A stretch of DNA of 64,000 nt from an uncultured Opitutaceae bacterium (GTDB lineage: Bacteria > Verrucomicrobiota > Verrucomicrobiia > Opitutales > Opitutaceae). The DNA lies in assembly GCA_903862935.1 (NCBI GenBank), contig CAIOZY010000028.1, positions 1 through 64,000 of the forward strand, written 5' to 3'. Shown piece after piece: positions 53,571 to 61,752 of the stretch; the stretch's first letter is position 1, and each line of letters opens with the position of its first letter. The notes below the pieces were generated by a model. It had not been told where the DNA came from and searched no databases. It saw only the letters and a list, made by a program, of their open reading frames with translations. The position numbers and the translations under genes were made by a program.

Positions 53571-54401
53571 ATGGCCAAGCGCATCCTGAGCACACTCGTT
53601 CTGTGGAGCCTCATCTTCGGGATCCTGTGGCTTTTCCGGACGGTCGGGGCGGTCATGCTTGTGACCGGGATCACGGTCCTCACCCTGCGGGAGTTCTACC
53701 AGCTGCAGGCCGCCGCGGGCCGGGCCCCTTTCGCAAAGCTCGGAATCCTCTTCGGGGCTCTCATCACCGCGGCCCCCTGGCTGCAGGCCCGCTACGGGCT
53801 TCCCGCGGACCGCCTTCTGCCCCTGGGAGTTGTCGTCTTCTCGATCCGCATCTTGGGCGAGCGCGAGCCGGCCAAGCGGGCGGACTCGCTCGCCTCGACC
53901 CTGTTCGGCCTGGTCTACATCGCCCTAATGCTGCAGTTCCTGGTCCGGATCGCCATCCCGCAGACCTCGGATCCGGTGTCGGCTGACGGGAGGCTGCTGC
54001 TGTGCCTGTGGCTCGTCGTGGTTGCGAAGCTCTGCGACACGGGGGCCCTGCTGACAGGGCTTGCGGCGGGCAAGCACCCGCTCGCCCCAACCATCAGCCC
54101 CAAGAAGACCTGGGAGGGGGTGGCCGGCGGGATCGCAACCTCCGCTGCGGCGGGAGCCCTCTTCGCCTGGCTCGCCCGCGGCGAGATCGGCCCGTGCCTA
54201 TCCCCGTCGCGGGCCGCCCTGGTCGCCATCCCCGTCGCTGTCGTCGGAATCGTCGCCGACCTGGTGGAGTCCCTTCTCAAACGACAGGCCGACATCAAGG
54301 ATTCCGGTAGTTTGGTGCCGGGGATCGGGGGCATCTTCGACTTAAGCGACAGCCTGATCCTGGCAGCCCCCGTCGCCTATTTCCTTTTTGGGTTGAGGTG
54401 A
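53571..54401 (+). CDS. cdsA: phosphatidate cytidylyltransferase
   Basis: 276 residues, a polytopic membrane protein. The CdsA signature spans the end: SLLKRQADIKDSGSLVPGIGGIFDLSDSLILAAP. The PKKTWEG motif lies upstream of it. It makes CDP-diacylglycerol. It follows uppS by 24 bp and precedes dxr by 4 bp. Confidence 0.93.
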   Translation: MAKRILSTLVLWSLIFGILWLFRTVGAVMLVTGITVLTLREFYQLQAAAGRAPFAKLGILFGALITAAPWLQARYGLPADRLLPLGVVVFSIRILGEREPAKRADSLASTLFGLVYIALMLQFLVRIAIPQTSDPVSADGRLLLCLWLVVVAKLCDTGALLTGLAAGKHPLAPTISPKKTWEGVAGGIATSAAAGALFAWLARGEIGPCLSPSRAALVAIPVAVVGIVADLVESLLKRQADIKDSGSLVPGIGGIFDLSDSLILAAPVAYFLFGLR

Positions 54402-54405
54402 GCGC

Positions 54406-55584
54406 ATGAGTGCACGAAAGCGCGTTGTGCTCCTCGGGGCCACCGGATCAATTGGTGAGAACGCTTTGCGCGTCGTCGCGGCCCACGCCGACCGGCTCGA
54501 GCTCGCGGCCGTGGCCGCCCGGGCAAACTGGAGGAAACTGGCCTCGATCGCGCGCAACTTCGGGGTGAGAAAAGTCGGGATCTTCGACGGGGCCGCCTTC
54601 GCCGAGGCGAGAGCCTCGGGGGAGTTCCCGCCCGGAACCCAGATCGTCGGCGGCCTTGAGGGCCTGATCGAACTGGCCACCCTCCCAGAAGCCGACACGG
54701 TCCTCGTCGCCGTCGTCGGAACGACCGGGCTTGAGCCGTCCCTGGCGGCCCTGGGGGCCGGCAAGGAACTCGCCTTGGCGAGCAAGGAGATTTTGGTCCT
54801 CGCGGGCCGCTTTGTCATGGCCGCAGCCCGAACCCACGGGGCAAAGCTCGTGCCTGTAGATAGCGAGCACAACGCGGTCTTCCAGTGCATCGAGGGCCAC
54901 CCCACCGCGGAGGTCCGGCGGGTGCTCCTGACCGCAAGCGGCGGGGCCTTCCGAAACTGGCCGGTCGAGCGGCTGGCCCACGCGACCCCGGCCGACGCCC
55001 TGCGCCACCCCAACTGGGCAATGGGGCCAAAGATCACCGTCGACTCGGCGACCCTGGCCAACAAGGGCCTGGAGTTGATCGAGGCCCAGTGGCTCTTCGG
55101 GCTGCGGCCCGACCAATGCGGCGCGGTCCTCCACCCCCAGAGCATCGTGCACTGCCTGGTCGAGTTCGGCGACGGGGCGATGCTCGCCCAGCTCTGCCCG
55201 CCGTCGATGGCCTTCCCGATCCAGCACGCCCTCCTTCACCCGGCGCGGGCCGCAGGGGTCGATCCGCCGCTCGACTTCACCCGCCTGGTGTCGCTGGAGT
55301 TCAGGCCCGTGGACGAGTCCCGGTTCCCCATGATGAGGCTGGCCCGAAACGTGATGCAGTCAGGCGGCGTGGCCCCGGCCGTCTTCAATGCCGCAAACGA
55401 GGTGGCTGTCAGCGCCTTTCTCGCGGGGTCGCTCCCCTTCCTTGCGATTTCCGAGGTTGTCGAGCAGACTCTGGCAGGTTCGGCGAACTTTGAGCCCGAA
55501 AGCCTGTCCGCCGTGATCGGAGCCGACGGGGAAGCCCGGCGCTCGGCCGCCCACCACGTCCAAAAGCTCAAGTCCAAGTCCTGA
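54406..55584 (+). CDS. dxr: 1-deoxy-D-xylulose 5-phosphate reductoisomerase
   Basis: 392 residues. NADPH-binding LLGATGSIGENALRVV, the metal/substrate segment PVDSEHNAVFQC, and ASGGAFRNWPVERLAHATPADALRHPNWAMGPKITVDSATLANKGLELIEA are diagnostic. It makes MEP from DXP, so isoprenoids come from the MEP pathway. It joins cdsA and rseP, and its stop is adjacent to the rseP start with no gap. Confidence 0.95.
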   Translation: MSARKRVVLLGATGSIGENALRVVAAHADRLELAAVAARANWRKLASIARNFGVRKVGIFDGAAFAEARASGEFPPGTQIVGGLEGLIELATLPEADTVLVAVVGTTGLEPSLAALGAGKELALASKEILVLAGRFVMAAARTHGAKLVPVDSEHNAVFQCIEGHPTAEVRRVLLTASGGAFRNWPVERLAHATPADALRHPNWAMGPKITVDSATLANKGLELIEAQWLFGLRPDQCGAVLHPQSIVHCLVEFGDGAMLAQLCPPSMAFPIQHALLHPARAAGVDPPLDFTRLVSLEFRPVDESRFPMMRLARNVMQSGGVAPAVFNAANEVAVSAFLAGSLPFLAISEVVEQTLAGSANFEPESLSAVIGADGEARRSAAHHVQKLKSKS

Positions 55585-57012
55585 ATGTCCATCGACCTCA
55601 TCCACTCGCTGCTCGCCAACGTCTGGACCACCTTCCTGGTGGTCCTGTTCTTCGGCGGCTCTATTTTCGTCCACGAGCTCGGCCACTTCCTGGCCGCGCG
55701 CCGGCGAGGGGTACACGTCGAGCGCTTCTCGATCGGGTTCGGGCCGGCGATCTGGTCCTGGCGGGGGCGGGACGGCGTGGAGTACCGCGTGGCCTGGTTT
55801 CCCCTGGGCGGCTACGTCCTGCTGCCGCAGCTTGCGGATCTGGGGGCAATCGAGGGCAAGAGCGAGGCGGACCCGAACCGCCTGCCGCCTGTTGGTTACG
55901 CATCGAAGATGATCGTCTTCGCCGCCGGCGCCCTCTTCAACATCCTGTTCGCTTTCGCCCTGGCCTGCGTGATCTGGATCGCGGGCCAGCCTGAGAGCAA
56001 CGAGACGGCGACGACCCGGATTGGCTATGTGAGCCCGACTCTCGACCTGCCCGACGGGTCACAGGTGCCCAGCCCGGCCGTCAAAGCCGGATTGCGGGTC
56101 GGCGACTGGGTCCGGGCGATCGACGGTCGCAAGATTTCGGTGTGGAGCGACCTGATGGAGGCCCTCACGACCAGCTCCGGCCGGGACGCCGCGGGGCAGC
56201 CACGCTCCGTCTTCACGGTCGAACGGGACGGGAAGCAGATCGACCTGACGATATTCCCGCGCCTTGCGGGCGACGAGAAGTTCCGCCGCGTCGGAATCCT
56301 GCCCGCGTTCCCGCTGGTCATTCACCGGGTCTCCGCCGGCTCCCTAGCAAGCCGATCCGGCTTCGAGGCCGGGGACGAGGTGACCCGGCTGGGCGGCGAG
56401 CCCATCATGAACAACGTAAGCTTCGGGGAGCGGTTGGAGGCGGCGCCCGGCCAGCCGATCCCCGCCGTCGTCATTCGGGCGGGCCGCGAGACGCAGCTTG
56501 TGATCCCGTCCCGAGCCGGTCTCAAGCCCGGCACGGACTTCGGACTGACGTTCGACCCCGGCTTCCGCATGGTCCACCCCTCGCCCTTCGGACAGCTGTG
56601 GGGCCAGGTTGCCGTCACCTTCAGAACCCTGGGGAGCCTGCTTAATCCCCGCTCGGACATCGGGCTTTCGAAAATGGCCGGCCCGGTCGGGATCGTGCAC
56701 ATGTTCACGAGCGCCGCCGAGTCCGGCATCCGGATCGTGATCCTGTTCACGATCCTGGTGAATGTGAACCTGGCGATCTTCAACCTGCTGCCGATGCCGG
56801 TCCTGGACGGCGGGCAGATGGTCTTCGCGACGATCGGCCGGCTGCGCGGCCGTGCCCTGCCGATGAACTTCATTGTGGCGGCGCAGAGCGTATTCCTGGT
56901 GCTCATCTTCTCGATGATCCTGTACATGAGTTATTCCGACGTCCGCAGGTGGGCCCGCGACTCGCAGTCGGAGCGCGCGGCGGCCGCGGCGGCAGCCGCC
57001 GACAAGCCGTGA
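55585..57012 (+). CDS. rseP: RseP-type site-2 protease
   Basis: 475 residues. The zinc site is VHELGHFLAARR (HExxH) near the N-terminus, and the LDG motif is NLLPMPVLDGGQ near the end. A central PDZ segment (SLASRSGFEAGDEVTRLGGEPI) lies between membrane helices. It cuts anti-sigma factors or signal peptides within the membrane. The Ala-rich tail (AAAAAAAADKP) is low-complexity. It overlaps ispG by 4 bp. Confidence 0.92.
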   Translation: MSIDLIHSLLANVWTTFLVVLFFGGSIFVHELGHFLAARRRGVHVERFSIGFGPAIWSWRGRDGVEYRVAWFPLGGYVLLPQLADLGAIEGKSEADPNRLPPVGYASKMIVFAAGALFNILFAFALACVIWIAGQPESNETATTRIGYVSPTLDLPDGSQVPSPAVKAGLRVGDWVRAIDGRKISVWSDLMEALTTSSGRDAAGQPRSVFTVERDGKQIDLTIFPRLAGDEKFRRVGILPAFPLVIHRVSAGSLASRSGFEAGDEVTRLGGEPIMNNVSFGERLEAAPGQPIPAVVIRAGRETQLVIPSRAGLKPGTDFGLTFDPGFRMVHPSPFGQLWGQVAVTFRTLGSLLNPRSDIGLSKMAGPVGIVHMFTSAAESGIRIVILFTILVNVNLAIFNLLPMPVLDGGQMVFATIGRLRGRALPMNFIVAAQSVFLVLIFSMILYMSYSDVRRWARDSQSERAAAAAAAADKP

Positions 57013-59039
57013 GCTACTGCGCCTCCCTCCAGCGGACCATCCGCCGGCAGGCGGCCGAGGTCAAAATAGGGTCGGTCGGGGTCGGCGGGGACAACCCGAT
57101 CCGGATCCAGTCGATGACGACAAGCGACACCCAGGACGTCGCCGCCACCGTCGCCCAGTCGGTCGCCCTCGCCGAGGCCGGTTGCGAGATCGTGCGCGTG
57201 ACCGCTCCGAACGTCGCGGCCGCCCGGTGCCTGAGGGCTATCCGGAGCGGCCTGACTGCCGCGGGCTTCGGGGAAATTCCCCTCGTGGCCGACATCCATT
57301 TCCTGCCGTCGGCGGCCATGGAGGCCGTGGAGCATGTTGAGAAGGTCCGCGTCAACCCGGGCAACTATGCCGACAAGAAGAAGTTCGCGATCAGGGAGTA
57401 CGCCGACTCCGACTACGAGAGGGAACTGCAGAGACTCTACGAGGCGTTCTCGCCCCTGGTGCTCAGGGCCAAGGAACTCGGCCGGTCGCTGCGCATCGGC
57501 ACCAACCACGGATCGCTCTCCGACCGGATCATGAACCGCTACGGCGACACGCCCCTCGGGATGGTCGAAAGCGCGCTCGAATTCGTCCGGATCGCCGAGT
57601 CCCACGGTTTCCACGGAATCGTCCTGTCCATGAAGGCCAGCAACCCCAAGGTCATGATCCAGGCCTACCGGCTGCTCGTGGAGCAGATGGACGCCCGGCA
57701 CCGGCCCTATCCGCTGCACCTGGGCGTGACCGAGGCCGGCGACGGGGAGGACGGCCGCATCAAGAGCGCGATCGGGATCGGGAGCCTCCTGCTGGACGGG
57801 CTCGGTGACACGATCCGCGTTTCCCTGACGGAGGACTCGGTGTACGAGATCCCCGTCGCCCGGGCGATTGCCGAGAAGGCGATGGGGCTATGGGCGGTTC
57901 CCTCTTCAGCCGCTTCCCCACAGCCCGCCCCCTTCGACCCGTTCCATTTCAGCCGCCGCGAGACCGGGACCCTCGCCCTGTCCCCGCGCTGCGCGGTGGG
58001 CCCGGGGGAGCCGCCGCGCGTGATCGTCCGGGTGGGTTCGGTCGAAGAGATCGCCCGTGCGGTCCAGGGCCTCTCATCGCCCCGGATGACGGATACGCCC
58101 GCCGAGGGGCTCCTTGTTCCGGTGGCCTCCGCCGCGGACCTCGCGGCCCTGCGCCGCGAGGCAAGCGGGCCGCTGCCGGTTGAATTCCTCGCGCTCGAGC
58201 TCTCCCCCGGCCTGGCCCCGGCCGACCTTGAGCAGATCCTAGCCCAGAGCGCCGCAAGACTGGTACTGGTCCGCCGGTTCGGCCCCGGGGACGGCGCGGC
58301 CCTCTCGGCCTTCGCGGGCCTAGTCCGCCGACGCGGGCACTTCATGGCGGTCGAGGTCGACCCCGGCCAGTTCGGGGCTCTGGAGCCGGTCCTGCGGCAG
58401 ATCGGCGACACCGGACTTATCTTCACCCTGGCCTACTCCGGCACCCCTCCCGCTGCGGGCCATGCGACCGGGGCCTACCGGCTGCTTCTCCAGAACCTTG
58501 CCGCCCTGGGATTCAAGGCTCCGCTTTGGATCCGCAACACCGCCGGGACGGCCGTCGGGTCCGATCCGAGCTTCTTGTCCAAACTCTTGGAGGCGAGCTT
58601 CCTGTCGGGGGGCCTCCTGTGCGACGGGGCCGGCGACCTAGTCAGCATCGAGACCGAGGCTGACCCGGTCCGTTCGGTCAAGCTCGCCTACAACGTTCTG
58701 CAGGGCGCCGGGGCCCGGATCTCCAAGACCGAATTCGTCGCCTGCCCCAGCTGCGGCCGCACGCTCTTCGACCTGCAGTCGACCACCCAGCGGATCCGCA
58801 GCCGCACCGGTCACCTCAAGGGGGTCAAGATCGCCATTATGGGCTGCATCGTGAATGGTCCGGGCGAGATGGCCGACGCCGACTTCGGCTACGTCGGAGG
58901 TGCTCCCGGAAAGATCAACCTGTATGTCGGCAAGCAGTGCGTGCAGTACAACGTGCCACAGGACGAGGCCGACGAGCGATTGATCGGGCTCATCCGAACC
59001 CACGGCAAGTGGACCGAACCGAACGCGGCGCATGTTTGA
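57009..59039 (+). CDS. ispG: HMBPP synthase (IspG/GcpE), large type
   Basis: 676 residues from a GTG that overlaps the rseP stop (GTGA); the upstream in-frame ATG lies inside rseP. The TIM-barrel begins KIGSVGVGGDNPIRIQSMTTSDTQD. The Fe-S domain is at the end, with CPSCGRTLFDLQSTTQRI and IMGCIVNGPGEMADADFGYVGG. An inserted domain of about 260 residues between barrel and Fe-S domain makes this the large type known from Bacteroidetes, Chlamydiae, Verrucomicrobia and plants. It catalyses the MEcPP-to-HMBPP step. Confidence 0.92.
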   Translation: MSYCASLQRTIRRQAAEVKIGSVGVGGDNPIRIQSMTTSDTQDVAATVAQSVALAEAGCEIVRVTAPNVAAARCLRAIRSGLTAAGFGEIPLVADIHFLPSAAMEAVEHVEKVRVNPGNYADKKKFAIREYADSDYERELQRLYEAFSPLVLRAKELGRSLRIGTNHGSLSDRIMNRYGDTPLGMVESALEFVRIAESHGFHGIVLSMKASNPKVMIQAYRLLVEQMDARHRPYPLHLGVTEAGDGEDGRIKSAIGIGSLLLDGLGDTIRVSLTEDSVYEIPVARAIAEKAMGLWAVPSSAASPQPAPFDPFHFSRRETGTLALSPRCAVGPGEPPRVIVRVGSVEEIARAVQGLSSPRMTDTPAEGLLVPVASAADLAALRREASGPLPVEFLALELSPGLAPADLEQILAQSAARLVLVRRFGPGDGAALSAFAGLVRRRGHFMAVEVDPGQFGALEPVLRQIGDTGLIFTLAYSGTPPAAGHATGAYRLLLQNLAALGFKAPLWIRNTAGTAVGSDPSFLSKLLEASFLSGGLLCDGAGDLVSIETEADPVRSVKLAYNVLQGAGARISKTEFVACPSCGRTLFDLQSTTQRIRSRTGHLKGVKIAIMGCIVNGPGEMADADFGYVGGAPGKINLYVGKQCVQYNVPQDEADERLIGLIRTHGKWTEPNAAHV

Positions 59040-59102
59040 GGGCCCGCAAGGCGCGTATCCGCACCGGCATCCCAAGGACTCGAGATTGTAACCTGACTGT
59101 AA

Positions 59103-59135
59103 CCCTGGAACAGGCTAGGAAAGCCTATTCCAGGG
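59103..59135 (+). terminator. strong stem-loop after ispG
   Basis: CCCTGGAACAGGCT pairs with AGCCTATTCCAGGG (14-bp arms, one C/A mismatch) around the loop AGGAA, 63 bp after the ispG stop. A run of five T follows 13 bp later. It is likely the terminator of the uppS-ispG run, or a structural element at the edge of the DnaA-box region. Confidence 0.65.
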
Positions 59136-59524
59136 CTATGTATCTCAATTTTTGTTACAAATTGAACCCGGTGTCCCCGCCGCACCTGAATCGGGCCCGG
59201 TGAGGCAATAGAAAAATCGGAAAAGTTATACCCAATCCGGCTGTGAACAACTTGTCAGAAACTTCGTCTTGAGATGATTTTTTGGTTCACAGAGAGTCGA
59301 TCCTCGTCCAGTTTCTTCAACCCGCTTGGTCGTTCTTTCACACGCCGTTGCCCGCCTTCTCTGCAAGGACGCCTGGGGTGTTATTCCTAATCATTGGTCA
59401 TCAAACTATTACGATCCAGCCCAAAGCTGGAAAATCGATCCTGGTGACCAAGTCCTAATTTTTCCCCAGCGACCCAGTTGGAAGGGCTGGAAGCGTCGTG
59501 ACGAAAGGCCCCCGGGCGGACCCG

Positions 59525-59533
59525 TGTGAATAA
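59525..59533 (-). promoter_or_regulatory. DnaA box upstream of dnaA
   Basis: TGTGAATAA on the plus strand is TTATTCACA on the minus strand, a full match to TTWTNCACA. It lies 21 bp before the dnaA start codon, where DnaA could autoregulate. Confidence 0.65.
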
Positions 59534-59554
59534 TATCAGCCTGTAAGCCCGTCC

Positions 59555-60937
59555 ATGCCCCCCCTCCCGTCCCTAGCCCCCAGTTTGTGGGAGACCGCGA
59601 AATGCGACCTGAAGTCGTTGTTTCCGGAGGACGTCTTCCAGATGTGGTTCGAGCCGCTGTCCTGCCTGGAGACCATCGGGGACTCGATGGTGCTGGGTGT
59701 TCCTAACGATTTCGCAGCCATCTGGATCCACGACAACTACCTGGACCTGATCACCCAAAGGCTAAGGCTGACGGCGGGGCGCGCGGTAAGCGTCACCCTG
59801 CGTAAGAGCGACTCCCCGCCGACCGGTCCGATCGCCCGCACGGCCTCCGAGCCTGTGCGGACCCGCATTCCGGTCTCGCGCCGAAGCTCCCGCGGCGACG
59901 ATCGGAGCCTGACTGCGGGAACCCTGAGCCCTCGCAACACCTTCGAGAGCTTTGTCGTCGGGGCGAACAACCAGACCGCCCACGCAGCCGCACTCGCCGT
60001 CGCGCAGGCCCCGGCGCAGGCCTACAACCCCCTGCTCATCTACGGGGAGACCGGTCTGGGCAAGACCCATCTGATGCATGCCATTGGGCACGCCATCCTG
60101 AGGAACAACCCCGAGGCCCGCGTGGCGTACCTGTCGACGGAGAAGTTCACCAACGAGTTCATCCAGGCCCTCCAGGAGAACAGCCTCACCAAGTTCCGGC
60201 AGCGCTACCGCCATGTGGATGTGCTGCTGATCGACGACATCCAGTTCCTGGCGGGCAAAGAGCGCATCCAGGAGGAGTTCTTCCACACGTTCAACGACCT
60301 GTTCGAGTCCGGCAAGCAGATCGTCCTGTCGAGCGACCGCCGGGCAAGCGAGATCCAGAAGATCGAGTCGCGCCTGGTCTCGCGCTTCGAGTGGGGCCTG
60401 CCGGCCGACATTCAGGCCCCCGACTTCGAGACGCGCCTAGCGATCCTGCGCTCGAAGGCCGTCAGCCTCAGGTGTGACGTTCCCGAGGCGGTGCTTAACT
60501 TCATCGCACAGAACATCACCCGGAACATCCGCCGCCTCGAGGGGGCACTGATCCGGGTCGCAAGCCACGGGGCGCTCTTCAACAAGCCCTTGGACGTGCC
60601 CGTCGCGGAGCGCCTGCTGCACGACATGCTGATCGAGCAGGCCCAGACGATGCTCACGATCGAGACTATCCAGAAGCGCGTCGCCGACCACTTCCAGATC
60701 CGCCACAGCGACATGACAAGCAAGCGGCGGCCCAACAACATCGCCATACCCCGGCAGGTCGCGATGTACCTGGCCCGCACGCTCACCAAGCACTCACTGC
60801 AGGAGATCGGGGACGCCTTTGGCGGCCGCGATCACGGCACGGTGATCCACGCCTGCAAGGCCGTGGACAACATGATGGAGCAGGACTCGGCAATGCGGGG
60901 CAGCGTCGCCTTCCTCAAGGCGCAGCTCTCGAAGTAG
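59555..60937 (+). CDS. dnaA: chromosomal replication initiator DnaA
   Basis: 460 residues. Domain I is at the N-terminus (LWETAKCDLKSLFPEDVFQMWFEPL). A linker of about 50 residues precedes the AAA+ domain with Walker A GETGLGKT (164-171) and Walker B LLIDDIQF. The DNA-binding domain ends in GDAFGGRDHGTVIHACK. It binds DnaA boxes to melt the origin. It follows ispG rather than lying beside dnaN. Confidence 0.95.
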   Translation: MPPLPSLAPSLWETAKCDLKSLFPEDVFQMWFEPLSCLETIGDSMVLGVPNDFAAIWIHDNYLDLITQRLRLTAGRAVSVTLRKSDSPPTGPIARTASEPVRTRIPVSRRSSRGDDRSLTAGTLSPRNTFESFVVGANNQTAHAAALAVAQAPAQAYNPLLIYGETGLGKTHLMHAIGHAILRNNPEARVAYLSTEKFTNEFIQALQENSLTKFRQRYRHVDVLLIDDIQFLAGKERIQEEFFHTFNDLFESGKQIVLSSDRRASEIQKIESRLVSRFEWGLPADIQAPDFETRLAILRSKAVSLRCDVPEAVLNFIAQNITRNIRRLEGALIRVASHGALFNKPLDVPVAERLLHDMLIEQAQTMLTIETIQKRVADHFQIRHSDMTSKRRPNNIAIPRQVAMYLARTLTKHSLQEIGDAFGGRDHGTVIHACKAVDNMMEQDSAMRGSVAFLKAQLSK

Positions 60938-60952
60938 CCGCCTCTTGCAATC

Positions 60953-60967
60953 GGTTCCCTGGGAACC
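60953..60967 (+). terminator. short stem-loop after dnaA
   Basis: GGTTCCC-T-GGGAACC is a compact inverted repeat 15 bp after the dnaA stop and only 4 bp before the next start codon. No T-tract follows, so it is more likely an RNA structure or operator than a strong terminator. Confidence 0.35.
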
Positions 60968-60970
60968 AGA

Positions 60971-61558
60971 ATGGGGATTCCTATGGACCTTTCCGAAGAG
61001 CAAAAGCAGACCGTCGCCTCGTGGGTGGCCGCAGGGGCCAACCTGTCGGTAATTCAGCGCAAGCTGGCCGACGAACTAAAGATCTCGATGACGTACATGG
61101 ACGTCCGTTTCCTCGTCGACGACCTGAACCTAAGGCTCAAGGACGCCCCGCCGAAGGTGGACACAAACCTCGACAAGGCAGGGTCGGCGCAGGCCGCCCC
61201 GGCCCCCGAAAAGAAGGGCTTCCTGGACAAGGCCAAGGAGAGGCTGGGGCTTGGAAAAAGTGACGAGCAGGCCGGAGCGGACGCTCCGGAGGGGCTTGAG
61301 GAGGCCCTCGGCGACGAGCCGGAGCCGGCCGGCGCGGGAGGGGTGAGCGTGTCCGTCGACAAGGTCACCATTATCCCCGGGGCTCTCGCGAGCGGGACCG
61401 TGACCTTCAGTGACGGAGTCACCGGAAAGTGGATTGTGGACAACTACGGACGCCCGGGACTCACCGAGATGAGCAAGCCCGGATACCGGCCCAAGCCCGC
61501 GGACGCCGAGGCGTTCGTCAGGCAGCTGGGAGCGGCCCTCCAGCAGCGCGGATTCTGA
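60971..61558 (+). CDS. hypothetical two-domain protein after dnaA
   Basis: 195 residues. The N-terminal 60 (DLSEEQKQTVASWVAAGANLSVIQRKLADELKISMTYMDVRFLVDDLNL) look like a small helical, possibly HTH-like, domain. A charged Ala/Pro/Glu linker follows, and a C-terminal beta-type block (VSVSVDKVTIIPGALASGTVTFSDGVTGKWIVDNYGRPGLT) ends the protein. No family name was recognised. The ATG at 60983 (MDLSEE) is an alternative start. It lies 33 bp after dnaA, so it may be co-transcribed; a DNA-related role is conceivable but not shown. Confidence 0.65.
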   Translation: MGIPMDLSEEQKQTVASWVAAGANLSVIQRKLADELKISMTYMDVRFLVDDLNLRLKDAPPKVDTNLDKAGSAQAAPAPEKKGFLDKAKERLGLGKSDEQAGADAPEGLEEALGDEPEPAGAGGVSVSVDKVTIIPGALASGTVTFSDGVTGKWIVDNYGRPGLTEMSKPGYRPKPADAEAFVRQLGAALQQRGF

Positions 61559-61752
61559 GACCGACATCTCGGAACCTGGGTCTATCAGGGCCGTGTGACG
61601 CGCGACTCTGGATTTGGAGCACGCGGTCGAGTCAGGGCATCGGAGGGGCGCCTGGAAACGTCTCAGCCCGGATGAACTCTGCCCGGCTCCCTAATACCAC
61701 GCCGACATCATCAACCCATAATCTGCATCTGCTAAGATCTCCCCCCTCGCTA

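Larger units (their letters stand above)
59040..59554. other. AT-rich region upstream of dnaA (possible replication origin)
   Basis: A 515-bp gene-free stretch. After the stem-loop at 59103 the sequence becomes AT-rich (about 59200-59320). DnaA-box-like nonamers are TGTGAACAA at 59242-59250 (TTGTTCACA on the other strand), TGGTTCACA at 59283-59291, TTATACCCA near 59226, and the exact consensus match at 59525. A plus-strand frame at 59326-59529 has no family features and is judged chance. It may be the chromosomal origin or just the dnaA promoter. Confidence 0.45.

Noticed and set aside
59326-59529. 67-codon frame between ispG and dnaA
   Set aside because: No ATG, domain or ribosome-binding site, and it lies in the DnaA-box region.
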